Part shown: piece by piece, positions 43,094-52,600 of the stretch
Layout of the letters: each line of letters starts with the position of its first letter
Numbering within the stretch: position 1 is the first letter of the stretch
Assembly (NCBI GenBank): GCA_021733795.1
Contig: JAIPKB010000011.1
Span: forward strand, 1 to 55,020
DNA: 55,020 bases
Direction of reading: 5' to 3'
From: Akkermansiaceae bacterium
GTDB taxonomy: Bacteria; Verrucomicrobiota; Verrucomicrobiia; Verrucomicrobiales; Akkermansiaceae
The notes under the pieces: model-generated
Seen by the model: only the letters and a program-made list of their open reading frames with translations
Databases searched by the model: none
What the model was told of the DNA's origin: nothing
Made by a program: the position numbers and the translations under genes

Positions 43094-45073
43094 TCAGCGC
43101 AAAACAGTTAGAGTATGCGGCATTTGGCCGCCAAGATTGAGATTGAACTGTTTCTCAACTTGATCGGTCCAGCGGACTTTCAGAATATATGCCCCTGGCT
43201 CGCGAACCGCGATGTTCACTCCCAGCGGCCCGGCGCTGCCGACGGTGGCTCCCGCTCCGGCGCGGCGCACGGCCACCACGATGCCCGTGGCATCCGTTAG
43301 GGTGAGCGTGGCTCCGAGCGCGCCGGGAGTGGCAGGCATTGCCACGGCGAGCACCACGGTGCGGGCGAGCGCCTGTTGCTGAAGGATGGAGCCCTCCTCC
43401 GCGCGGCGGGTTTCCAGCGTGCCGTTCATTTCCAACCGCAGGACGCCGTCCACCCCACCTAACAATAAATCGTTGGCACCGTCACCATCCACATCGCCTG
43501 CTGCGGCAGCACCCGCACCGGTCTGGAACCCCGGGGCTTGGTAGGCCTTGCGGTCCACCTTATCGACCCGCATCCAACTGCCGTAACCGCGATTGGTGGC
43601 GATCCAGTTCGGCTGGGCATCGGAACCACTGAGCATCATCAGGTCACATCGTCCGTCGGCGTTCATATCCTCGGCCAGGGCTGCGGTGAGACGGAACCCG
43701 CCATCGGCAAGTTCGTTGCCTTCGCCCGTCACCTCTTTCACCCGGCCTTGTCGTTTGCTGAACAAATAGCCGCCGGACTCGCGGGCCACCGCCAGATCGC
43801 AACGGTTGTCCTGGGCCAATGGCGCGAACACCCCGCCGCCGGTCCGCGCGGTGTCATCGATGCCATCCACCGAAAAATCACAGGCGGTGCCCAGCGGCAC
43901 GCCGGCAAGAACACCCTGGGCGTCGGGCACCAGCAAGAGGCCCTTGCCGGTGGCGTAGAACAAGGCGGCGCTGCCGTCGCCGCGCCAATCGCCCCAGCAG
44001 ACCTTGCCGCTGCCGCCGGCACCGTTTTCCTTGCAATCCAATCCGACGGCGGACGTCACATCCGTAAGAACGGTCCCGTCGTTGTGCCAAAGCCGCAGAC
44101 CGCCGCCGAGTTGGGAGACGAGCACATCGGCGCGGCCATCGTGGTTGGCATCGAGAAAGGTGGCGTTGACCAGGTTTTCACCGGCCGCGGCGGGCAGCAT
44201 TTCGGCCTGCGCGTATTGTTTGCCATTCCAACGCAGAAGGCGCGCGTCTAACAGCAGGGCGGGACGGAGGTCGTCGCCCCAGGCCGCGACCGAGAGGCTC
44301 CTGGCTCCGGTCTGGCCGGTCAGGCCCCACGCTTCGGTGACGTCGGCGAACTTGCCGTCGTCTTGCTGGCGCAAGGCTTTGACGGACGAGGCGGTGGCCG
44401 CCAGCACGTCAAGGCGGCCGTCGCCATCGGTGTCGGCCAACGCCACCGCGGTGATGGCATCGTCGAACTTCGCCAAGCCGCGTTCGCCGCCCCAGCGGTC
44501 AAATGGCAGGGCCGGGAAGAAATCGACCTTGCGGCCCATGTCCTGCATCAGTCGGGCGAGTTGGGTGCTGTGGCCGTTCCAGGTGCCGTGCAAGGTTTTA
44601 AAGCCGTCCGATTCGTCCGTTCCACCAACGAGTCCGCTGCAAGTCCACACCGCGCCATCCGCGCTGGTGACACCTTCCTGCCAACGCGATCTAACCCCGC
44701 TGTAGAGGCTGAAGGCGAACTCGCCTGATCTGCGCGAGGATTTGCCAGCCCAGGCGACAAAGGTATCACCCTCACACAAACGGCCGACGGCATCCTTGCC
44801 GGCCGCGTCGGTGGCATTGAGGGTAATGGCCTTGGGCGGGAATCCCCCCTTGCAGACCTTGTCGATGCGCAATTCCGCGCGACTGCCATCCGCGGCAACT
44901 GCACCGATTTGTCCGATCAACACGTTGCGGTAGGCCGCCCACATGTGGCTGGGTTGCATCGCCGGATTCACCAGCGCGCGGGCGGAAGGAACGAGCGCCA
45001 CCAGCAACGCCAGGGCAATGAGCCGCCTGACTCCGCGAAGCGGGAGATGAGATGTGCGATGGTGGTGTGGCAT
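43094..45073 (-). CDS. secreted FG-GAP/VCBS repeat protein
   Basis: This is a 659-residue exported protein. ATG 45073 gives a basic N-region and hydrophobic core (LIALALLVALVPSARAL). The mature part carries several FG-GAP/VCBS units with Ca-binding loops D-x-D-G-D-G or D-x-N-H-D-G-R-A-D (for example ADTDGDGRLDVL, DANHDGRADVLV, DMNADGRCDLMM, DVDGDGANDLLL). These fold as a beta-propeller. The C-terminus is a beta-rich domain ending YILKVRW. It stands between CHB/PA14 and fucosidase genes, so it may bind glycans or assist those enzymes at the surface. No enzymatic motif is seen. Confidence 0.8.
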   Translation of the reverse strand: MPHHHRTSHLPLRGVRRLIALALLVALVPSARALVNPAMQPSHMWAAYRNVLIGQIGAVAADGSRAELRIDKVCKGGFPPKAITLNATDAAGKDAVGRLCEGDTFVAWAGKSSRRSGEFAFSLYSGVRSRWQEGVTSADGAVWTCSGLVGGTDESDGFKTLHGTWNGHSTQLARLMQDMGRKVDFFPALPFDRWGGERGLAKFDDAITAVALADTDGDGRLDVLAATASSVKALRQQDDGKFADVTEAWGLTGQTGARSLSVAAWGDDLRPALLLDARLLRWNGKQYAQAEMLPAAAGENLVNATFLDANHDGRADVLVSQLGGGLRLWHNDGTVLTDVTSAVGLDCKENGAGGSGKVCWGDWRGDGSAALFYATGKGLLLVPDAQGVLAGVPLGTACDFSVDGIDDTARTGGGVFAPLAQDNRCDLAVARESGGYLFSKRQGRVKEVTGEGNELADGGFRLTAALAEDMNADGRCDLMMLSGSDAQPNWIATNRGYGSWMRVDKVDRKAYQAPGFQTGAGAAAAGDVDGDGANDLLLGGVDGVLRLEMNGTLETRRAEEGSILQQQALARTVVLAVAMPATPGALGATLTLTDATGIVVAVRRAGAGATVGSAGPLGVNIAVREPGAYILKVRWTDQVEKQFNLNLGGQMPHTLTVLR

Positions 45074-45093
45074 GGTGAACCGGGATGGTTTCG

Positions 45094-47247
45094 TTAGTGG
45101 GAGTAGGCGCTGGCGGGGACTTCCTGTTTGGCCAGGCCGGGCGCTTCCCAGGAGAGCTTGAGCGTCTTGTCGTCGCCATAGATTGCGAAGTATTTCACCT
45201 GGATGCGGTGTGGGCCGCCGGCAAGCGCGAGCGTCCGCTGGTCGTTGGCGCGATCCCCGTCGGCGAGGATTTGAAACCCATCGATGCTCACCACGGCGCG
45301 GCGGCGCGGGCCATCGCCGCATTCGAGGAAAAATGTATAGGGCGCGGTCTCGGGTACGGTGATGAATCCGTCGAGCGAGCATCCCCAGTTGGCGTCAGCC
45401 CCGACCTCCTGAGTGACGCTGACCACGGTGGGCGAGACTCCGGTGACGGGCGGGGCGCCTTTGACTCCCTTGCCCTCCAGCACCGGTTGCGCGCCTTCGG
45501 TCCAGGTGCCGCCCTGCATGGCGAGGCCCGGGTTTTTTCCGGTGGTGTTCTGTGCCGGCAGCGGTTTGTCCACGGCGCAATAGACCGCTGTCGCGATTTT
45601 GCCGATGGCGCGGTTCTGGTAATACGCCTGGGCTTTCACCAAGGTGGTGGCAGTGAGCCGCAAGGGTTGGCTGTAAAGTTTGCTTTGGTCGGCAGGGGTG
45701 CTGCCATCCAGGGTGTAATAGATGGTGGCGTCCTTCACATCACTGAGGAGTTGGACCGCCATGCCGCCAGGAGGTAGTGCGGCGCTTGGCCCCGCAGGCA
45801 GCATCACCACATTGGAATACCAATCGGCATTGGCCAGCAACGCCGCAGGCGGGCCTTGGCAGCGGGTTCCAAATGTCACATCCTTGCCCTTCCACAGTTG
45901 CGTTGCGGACGGGTCCGCCCGCAGCCCGCCTATCCGCAAATCGTCAAAGCGTACATGGGACAACTCCAATCCGTCGGGCAAGGAAACGGTGATCACTTTC
46001 GGCAGCCAGGCATATGCGGCAACGCGGGACTTGTCGCCATTGTCGGAAAGCTGATAGGGCAAACTCGGGCCGCCGGACCACTCGATACGCAGTCTGTCCT
46101 CGCTGCCGGATGCCTGATGCACAGTGATCCTTCCGCCGCCATAGACAAACATGCCGACGCGGTCGCCATGATTGCCCAAATCATCGGCGAGGCCGATATA
46201 ATCCTTGGCGCTGAGGCCGACGAAGGCGTCGCGATGGATCGGGCGGGTGGCGGAGCCGGCACGCAGTTCACCCTTCACATACATGTCCCAATTGAATGTC
46301 TGGTTGTCCCGCTTGCCGAGCGCGGCACCGGACTGCAACTGCATGACCGCTTCCTTTTCGATCATCAACGAGGCCCGCACCCCGCTTCCTACATAACTAT
46401 CAGGTCCCACGATGAAGAGGCCAGCGTCCACGTGGAATTGATCCTGGGTCGAAAAATTTCCGATTGCCTCGACGCTGCCACCGGCCTTGGCGATCCAGAA
46501 ATACTGGGTGTTTTCATGAACGAGCGGCGCGAACTCTGCGCTCCATCCGTTAGGGCGCCAACCGAGCCCAGGGCGCCACGCGGGCACGTTGTCATTGCGG
46601 GCGAAGCTGTGGGTCGGTCCGGAAAAGCCGCCGCTGTGGCGCTCATAAATGAAGCCGCCTTTCTTGATCCACCAGTTGCCAAACACCCGCGCGCCCCACA
46701 AGGGGACGCTGGCATTGCGTCCGACAGTTAGATGGCGGCATTCCAGGATGTATTCCTTGAAGTGGCCGTTGACCATATACGGCTTGTCTGCATTGGGGAA
46801 GATCACATCGGTGGCCTTGTCGGGCGCGGTGGTGGCGGGCTTGCCGTCTTCCAACCAGTTCGCTGGGTCGGCGGGACTGACCTTTTTGAAATAATTGTCG
46901 TCGGCATCGCGGCGCGCCCACACCAGCAGGCGGGCCTTGGGCCATGCTTGTTTCGGGTAGTCCGGGTCGCCATCCTCCTTGAGGAATGCCGGCCACAGCA
47001 ACGGATCATTGAAACACGGGTCATGGGCACTGGCCTGATCGTAAATCTTTGAGTCCGTCACGGCCAGCCAGCGCTTCAGCACCGGATGCTCATAGGGGGC
47101 GCGCATGATTTCGGCCGGGGATGCCCCTGCCGGCGAACCGGAATTTGCAGTTGTGCCCGCCGCCGTGGCACCCCATGTCCCCTGTCCAAGGGCCAGCACC
47201 GCAAGCACCGCCAGCACCGTCATGCCTGGAGATCCTGGCAATGACAT
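45094..47247 (-). CDS. secreted protein with CHB_HEX-type and PA14-like domains
   Basis: This is a 717-residue exported protein. ATG 47247 gives a good signal peptide (MTVLAVLAVLALGQGTWG); an in-frame ATG at 47355 would add a 36-residue leader. Residues 60-480 are a beta-rich, probably beta-helix region (HLTVGRNASVPLWGARVFGN, AIGNFSTQDQFHVDAGLFIV). Near 520-570 lies a chitobiase/hexosaminidase C-terminal-like segment (ATIYYTLDGSTPADQSKLYS). The C-terminal 130 residues look PA14-like (WGCSLDGFITVPETAPYTFF, IDGFQIL, YFAIYGDDKTLKLSWEAPG). It is the first gene of a minus-strand row with the FG-GAP and fucosidase genes. Binding to or cleavage of glycan is likely; activity is not assignable. Confidence 0.75.
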   Translation of the reverse strand: MSLPGSPGMTVLAVLAVLALGQGTWGATAAGTTANSGSPAGASPAEIMRAPYEHPVLKRWLAVTDSKIYDQASAHDPCFNDPLLWPAFLKEDGDPDYPKQAWPKARLLVWARRDADDNYFKKVSPADPANWLEDGKPATTAPDKATDVIFPNADKPYMVNGHFKEYILECRHLTVGRNASVPLWGARVFGNWWIKKGGFIYERHSGGFSGPTHSFARNDNVPAWRPGLGWRPNGWSAEFAPLVHENTQYFWIAKAGGSVEAIGNFSTQDQFHVDAGLFIVGPDSYVGSGVRASLMIEKEAVMQLQSGAALGKRDNQTFNWDMYVKGELRAGSATRPIHRDAFVGLSAKDYIGLADDLGNHGDRVGMFVYGGGRITVHQASGSEDRLRIEWSGGPSLPYQLSDNGDKSRVAAYAWLPKVITVSLPDGLELSHVRFDDLRIGGLRADPSATQLWKGKDVTFGTRCQGPPAALLANADWYSNVVMLPAGPSAALPPGGMAVQLLSDVKDATIYYTLDGSTPADQSKLYSQPLRLTATTLVKAQAYYQNRAIGKIATAVYCAVDKPLPAQNTTGKNPGLAMQGGTWTEGAQPVLEGKGVKGAPPVTGVSPTVVSVTQEVGADANWGCSLDGFITVPETAPYTFFLECGDGPRRRAVVSIDGFQILADGDRANDQRTLALAGGPHRIQVKYFAIYGDDKTLKLSWEAPGLAKQEVPASAYSH

Positions 47248-47432
47248 TGCGGACAACCGCACATGAGCCAAACCAGGCTTCGGAGGAAGCTCGGGAGCGA
47301 GGACATGAGGGGAGGAGGAAATAATGGCGTGGGGGCAACAAGCAGCAGGTGGCATGGTGGGATGGAATCGGGAGTGTGGTTTCAAAGGGAATAACCGGCG
47401 AAAGATTGAAGACCCATAGAGGGACCGAAGCA

Positions 47433-47486
47433 AGCATACCCATACGAGGCACTGTGTCTATTCCCTCATTCGGGGGGGGATTGGGG
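47433..47486 (-). promoter_or_regulatory. shared-dyad promoter of the CHB/PA14-FG-GAP-fucosidase operon
   Basis: On the minus strand a C-run, GAAT and GAGGGAA lead into TAGACA (47455-47460), then 16 bp and TATGCT (47433-47438). GAAT (47468-47471) is 7 nt from the -35. The leader to ATG 47247 is about 180 nt. Confidence 0.55.
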
Positions 47487-47489
47487 CCT

Positions 47490-47537
47490 CTCCCTCGAAT
47501 GGGGAAATTGACACACCGCCTCGAGGTGAACCCTATT
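47490..47537 (+). promoter_or_regulatory. shared-dyad promoter facing the beta-helix pseudogene
   Basis: TCCCTC-GAAT-GGGGAAA (47491-47507) abuts TTGACA (47508-47513). A -10 is less clear (CCTATT at 47532-47537 with an 18-bp spacer). The core lies 7 nt from the -35. It is 29 bp from the oppositely oriented site, so the two face outward. Confidence 0.5.
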
Positions 47538-47630
47538 CTGTGATTCCGCCTGCCACATCAAAACTCCCATGGACCTTCGACTTCAATCGCTTTACCGTTT
47601 GCCGCTTAACCCCTAAGGTTCGCTTTGCCA

Positions 47631-47780
47631 ATGAATCCGTTCTTGTTCTCGAAATGCCTGCTGGTGTCCTGCCTTGCCTGCGCAACTCTTGCCGTTGATG
47701 CGGCCGTTCTCCATGTGACACCAGGCGGCAACGACTAGGCAGATGGCAGCAAAGAGCATCCCCTGGCCAGGCGGGTCGTG
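47631..47780 (+). pseudogene. start of a secreted right-handed beta-helix protein gene, truncated
   Basis: From ATG 47631 the frame encodes a signal peptide (MNPFLFSKCLLVSCLACATL), then LHVTPGGND, a TAG stop (47736-47738), and ADGSKEHPLA in the same frame. This is the well-known mature N-terminus of many Verrucomicrobia and Planctomycetes beta-helix proteins (V-x-P-x-G-x-D-x-x-D-G-S-x-x-x-P-x-A). After about 47770 the similarity ends. The gene therefore has an in-frame stop and has lost its body. It is too short to stand out as an ORF. Its promoter region still looks intact. Confidence 0.65.
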
Positions 47781-47844
47781 ACCCCGCCACGCACCCCAAG
47801 TAGCGTCGCCGGCTGGATCATGGCCTGCGCCCGCGATGATCCCA

Positions 47845-47890
47845 CCCCTCGAATGAGGGGATCGACATTTCTCCCCGCAACGAGGATGTT
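47845..47890 (+). promoter_or_regulatory. shared-dyad promoter of the propeller/PEP-EMC3 operon
   Basis: The perfect dyad CCCCTC-GAAT-GAGGGG (47845-47860) is followed by TCGACA (47862-47867), 17 bp and GATGTT (47885-47890). This is the most symmetric copy of the shared operator. ATG 47999 lies about 100 nt downstream of the predicted start point. Confidence 0.6.
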
Positions 47891-47998
47891 TCCTGTCTGC
47901 CGTAATTCATTTCATCCCACTCGCCGTGCAATCCTCTCCAACCATGAAGCACATACTCCTCAGACGGCCCCTCGACGGCAAACCCTGATCCATCTTCC

Positions 47999-49621
47999 AT
48001 GATCACCCTCGCCGTTGTTCCCCTCTTTGTGAATGCCGGGGCCGCCATTCTGCCCGCTCTGCTTGCCGGAATTGTGAGCTTCGTCGCCATACGGTTCAAA
48101 CCCGGTGAGTGGATCCGCATTTGCCGCACCCGTCCCGCCGTGCCGCTGGGCTTGGTTGCCGCCGGTATCCTGCTCTGGTTTGCCATGGGCTGGTTCACGC
48201 CCGCTCCTCCCGCGTCATCGCGTGGCGGCAACGCCGCCGCCACATTGCCCGGCGAAATCAACTGGGTCCGCTTCGCTCTTGACCTCCGGAAAGCCGAAGC
48301 CCGTGCCGCCACCCGGCCTGAGGAGGAACGATCTAACAATCGTGCCGCCGCATCCGATCTTCCTTATTATTTCCGTGCCGGTTCCGCCCGCACCGGACAT
48401 GCAGGCGGCCCGTCACCTAGCGGATTGCAAGCCCTCTGGGAATACTCCGGCGAGGAAAATGCCATGATGCTTTCCTCACCCATCGTGAATGGCAACGCCG
48501 TTTATGGCGCATCCACCGTGCTCGATCCTCCAGGCAGTTTCGGCGCGGTTTTCCGCCTCAATGCCGCGACTGGCGAAGCCGTCTGGTGCACCACCCTCAA
48601 AGACCCGCAATCCAAAATGGATTTCAAGGGTTTCTTCAGTTCGCCCGCGCTTTCCGCTGATGGCAAATCCCTGCTCATCGGCCAGGGCCTGCACCCGGAC
48701 TTCGATTCCGAACTCGTCTGCCTCGATACCGAAACCGGTGCCGTGCGTTGGATGATTCCCACCCCGCTCCATGTCGAAGGCTCACCCGCCATCGAGGGCG
48801 ACATCGTGGTGGCCGGGGCCGGGGCCGTGGAAAAAGAACCCGACCACAAACCCAAGGGGGATCCTGAGAAAGAAGGCAACCCCGGTTACGTGTTAGGCGC
48901 GCGCATCTCCGATGGCAAACTGTTATGGAAATACCCGGTCGTTGATCCCGAAAGCTCGCCCGCCATCATCGCTGGCGTGGCCTACATCGGCAGCGGCGTC
49001 AATGGCAATGCCGTCTGCGCCCTGCGCATCGGCCCGGATGAGGAACTCAAAGCCAAGGGCCTGGAGCGCCTGGTTTGGAAAACCACCACCCCCTATCCCG
49101 CCACCGGGGCTGTTAGCATCGACGGGGACTTGGTGCTCATCGGTTGTGGCAAAGGCGACTTCGTCTTCGCCGCGCCCGATCCCGAAGGTCTCGTCCTGGC
49201 GCTCGACCGCACGACCGGTGCCATCCGCTGGAAAACCGTGATCCCCGACGCCGTGCTCGGTGCCATCGCCGTCCGCGACAACAAAGCCATCGTGCCCGTC
49301 CGCAATGGGGAAGTCATCGCGCTCGACCTCGCCCGCAACGGCAGCATCCTCTGGCGCACGCCCCTCGGGGAAAACTCCGCCGTGCTCGCCGCTCCGGCCT
49401 TCACCGGCACTCATGTGTATGCCACGAACCAGCGTGGCTACCTGTTTGTCCTGGATGCGACCACCGGCAAGGTGATCGAAAAACAATATGTCAACGCTGC
49501 CAACAAACCTGGCGAAATGGGCCTCAGTGTCAGCGCCCCATTCATCACCGGCGGCAAACTATACATCGGCACCGAAACCGGCGGCCTGCGCGCCTTCACC
49601 GGGAAGAACCCAAGCGAATGA
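47999..49621 (+). CDS. membrane-anchored PQQ-like beta-propeller protein
   Basis: This is a 540-residue protein. Two N-terminal TM helices (about 5-30 and 48-66) are followed by a Pro/Ala linker and a PQQ_2-type eight-bladed propeller (about 120-540). The repeating blade motif is ATGEAVW, ETGAVRW, SDGKLLW, TTGAIRW, ATTGKVIE. The PQQ-dehydrogenase catalytic domain features (Cys pair, Ca-site) are not seen, so it is a propeller scaffold like BamB rather than an alcohol dehydrogenase. The ATG of the next gene overlaps its stop (ATGA), so the two products are probably made together. It likely sits on the inner membrane facing the periplasm. Confidence 0.82.
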   Translation: MITLAVVPLFVNAGAAILPALLAGIVSFVAIRFKPGEWIRICRTRPAVPLGLVAAGILLWFAMGWFTPAPPASSRGGNAAATLPGEINWVRFALDLRKAEARAATRPEEERSNNRAAASDLPYYFRAGSARTGHAGGPSPSGLQALWEYSGEENAMMLSSPIVNGNAVYGASTVLDPPGSFGAVFRLNAATGEAVWCTTLKDPQSKMDFKGFFSSPALSADGKSLLIGQGLHPDFDSELVCLDTETGAVRWMIPTPLHVEGSPAIEGDIVVAGAGAVEKEPDHKPKGDPEKEGNPGYVLGARISDGKLLWKYPVVDPESSPAIIAGVAYIGSGVNGNAVCALRIGPDEELKAKGLERLVWKTTTPYPATGAVSIDGDLVLIGCGKGDFVFAAPDPEGLVLALDRTTGAIRWKTVIPDAVLGAIAVRDNKAIVPVRNGEVIALDLARNGSILWRTPLGENSAVLAAPAFTGTHVYATNQRGYLFVLDATTGKVIEKQYVNAANKPGEMGLSVSAPFITGGKLYIGTETGGLRAFTGKNPSE

Positions 49622-52600
49622 ACGTCCAATCATCTAACACCCCAGCGATCCTGCCGCTCGCCGCCAGCCAGGAGGTGCATCTGGTGGGCGGCAAGGCCCT
49701 CAACCTGGCCCGTCTGATCACCGCCGGTTTCCCTGTGCCGGGTGGTTTCGTCATCACCACCGCCGCCTATCAAAACGCCCGCGCCTCCCACGCCGGCGAT
49801 GCCACCCCCGCGGATCTCGCCCTAGCCATCACCGACGCCTACCGCGCCATGGGCGAGCCTCCCGTCGCGGTTAGATCCTCCGCCACCGCCGAAGACATGG
49901 CCGGTGCCTCGATGGCCGGCCAATATGAAACCATCCTCGACGTGCGCGGCACCGCCGCGCTGCTAGATGCCGTGCGCCGTTGCTGGAGTAGCCTCGATAG
50001 CCCGCGCGTCCGCAGCTACTTGCAGGAACACCACATCGACCCCGCCCATGTCTCGATGGCGGTCGTGGTGCAGGAGCTCATTCACGCGGACGTCGCCGGC
50101 GTGCTGTTCACCGACAATCCGCAACCTGGCTGTCTTCACGAAATGCTGATCGAAGCCAGTTGGGGCCTCGGTGAGGCGGTGGTCAGCGGCCTAGTCCAAC
50201 CGGACACCCTAACACTCGACCAACGCGACGGCAGCGTCAAACGCGCGATCATCGCCGACAAAACCATCCAGTTTGTCCCCGGTGGCCACGAGTCCGTTCC
50301 GGTTCCCGATGCCAAGCGCTGCCAGCCGTGCCTGGACTCCCGCCAGGTCCATGAACTCTGGAAACTGGGCTGGCGTGTCCGCCGCTATTTTGCCTCGCCG
50401 CAGGACATCGAATGGGCCTTTGCCGGAGGGCACCTCCATCTCCTCCAGTCCCGGTCCATCACCACCCTGCCACATGCCGACCTGTTGCCCGTCCTGCTTG
50501 AGGAGGAGAAGAAGGACCTGCTGGTTGCCACCGCGGCCGGGCGGGGCCCTTGGGCACGCCCCAATCTATCCGAAACATTGCCGTTACCCACCCCGCTTAC
50601 CTGGAGCGTCATGCGACGCTTCATGTCCGGCGCCGGCGGCTTCGGACAGATGTATCGAATGGCCGGTTTCCAGCCCTCAGCCAAGGTCGGGGAGGCAGGC
50701 TTCCTCAATCTCATCGCCGGGCGCATTTACATGGATCTGTCACTCGCTCCGGAAATGTTCTTCGCCGGGTTCCCGTTTGCTTACGACCCGGAGCTATTGA
50801 AGGCCCACCCCGAAGCCGGCCAGAATCCGCCCACCCTGCCCACGGGCGGTCTGGTCGCGAAAATCCGGTGTGGGCGTCGCCTCGCCGCCGCACATCGCAC
50901 GCTGGAAAGACTTGCCACGGAATTTGTTACGCGCCTCGAAACCGAGATTATCCCGGCTTTCAAGCACTGGGTGGAAACCGAAAAGGCTCGTGATTTGACG
51001 GCCATGAATCCGTGCGAATTGATGGAGCGATGGGACGCGCGGGAACGCCGCATCATGGACGAATTCGCTCCACTATCACTGCTGCCAAGTCTGCTCTGCG
51101 CCCATGCGCTCGACCGACTCAAGGATTTTGTGACGGTCCATTTTCATGACGAGGACCCTGGTCCGCTAATCTATTTGTTGAGTGGTGCCGCCATGCCCGA
51201 TCTCACCCTTGCCGCCACCGCAGGGCTACACTCCATCGCCCAGGATATCGGATCGCGGGAGGACTGGCTGCGGAGCCACGGCCACCGCGCGCCCGGGGAG
51301 TTTGATCTCGCCACCCCGCGCTGGCATGAGCGCCCCTCCGCGCTGGTTGCCCTCATTGCCCCGCTCCGTGGGGGACCATCACCCCATGAACTCCACCACC
51401 GCCGGGCGGTAGCGGCACAGCAGCGCATCCAGGAACTTTCAGCCACCCTTTCTCCCGGCGATTCCGCCGCGTTCCGCCACGCATTAACACTGGTCCACCG
51501 CCATCTTCCGTGGCGGGAAAACGGCAAGCACCACCTGATGCTCGGATACCAACTGCTCCGTGACCTCGCGCTCGAAGCCGGACGGCGGCTCGCCCTGGAG
51601 GAAACGGGGGATGTGTTCCTGCTCTCCCTGCCGGAACTGCGCATGTCGATGGGCACCGGGTATGCTCCGTTGCAATTGATTGCCGGGTGCCGCGCCCAAC
51701 GGGCCGCGCTGGCTTCGCTCAATCTTCCTGCCGTCATCGACGAAGCATCAATTCACGATCTGGGCGAAACACCGGACAGCGAATCAGATTCCCACGGCAA
51801 CGCCTTTCCCATCTCACCCGGCACCGCCTCCGGACCGGTCCGACTTGTCTTCAAACCCGAGGAATTCCAAGCCACTGCCCCGGGCTATGTCCTCGTCTGT
51901 CCCAGCACCGATCCGAGTTGGACTCCGCTGTTCGTGCGGGCCGCCGCCGTCGTCATGGGACGCGGCGGCACGCTCTCGCACGGTGCGGTCGTCGCACGCG
52001 AAATTGGCATCCCTGCGGTCGTCGTCGAGGGCGCCACCCGCCGCTACAGCGAGGGTGAGCTTCTAACGATTGACGGCACCGCCGGCACGGTCCGCCGTGA
52101 AGACGAACCCGCCAAACCCCGATCTAATGAAGTGGACCCGCTGGACACCCGGATCGAGCCCGCACAGCTTCCGCCGCCGCCTTCGTCCAAGGACCGGCGA
52201 GCCGCACGCCTGCGCAACGTCGCGCTGATGGTTTGGGCGGGTTTTCTCGCGGCCGCTTTGCTGTTGCCACCCGCATGGTTGAAACTGCCATGCTTTCACC
52301 TGTTGGATGGTCTGTTGCTACCCGCTGTGGACGTCATCGGGCGCCCCGCCATCGTGGCGTTCATGGCGGCTTTTCTCGGGTTTTTTACCATGCTCGGCCA
52401 GCGTTGGCTCACTGACAATCCGCGCCTTCTGTTAGCCAAAACGCGGGCCGCCACACTCCGGCGCGAGGCCCGGACCCTGCCTCTTGATTGTCCGCGCCGC
52501 CGCGCGTTGCTAGCCGCCGCCGTGCCGGTGCAGGTGCGGATCGCTCTAGCCGCCCTGGTGCCGCTCGGTTTGATTCTCGGCCCCATGGTGTTGTCCTTCC

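Noticed and set aside
47533..47799. Minus-strand ORF of 88 codons upstream of the propeller gene
   Set aside because: It is antisense to the recognisable signal peptide and VTPGGND stretch of the beta-helix pseudogene and has no motif.
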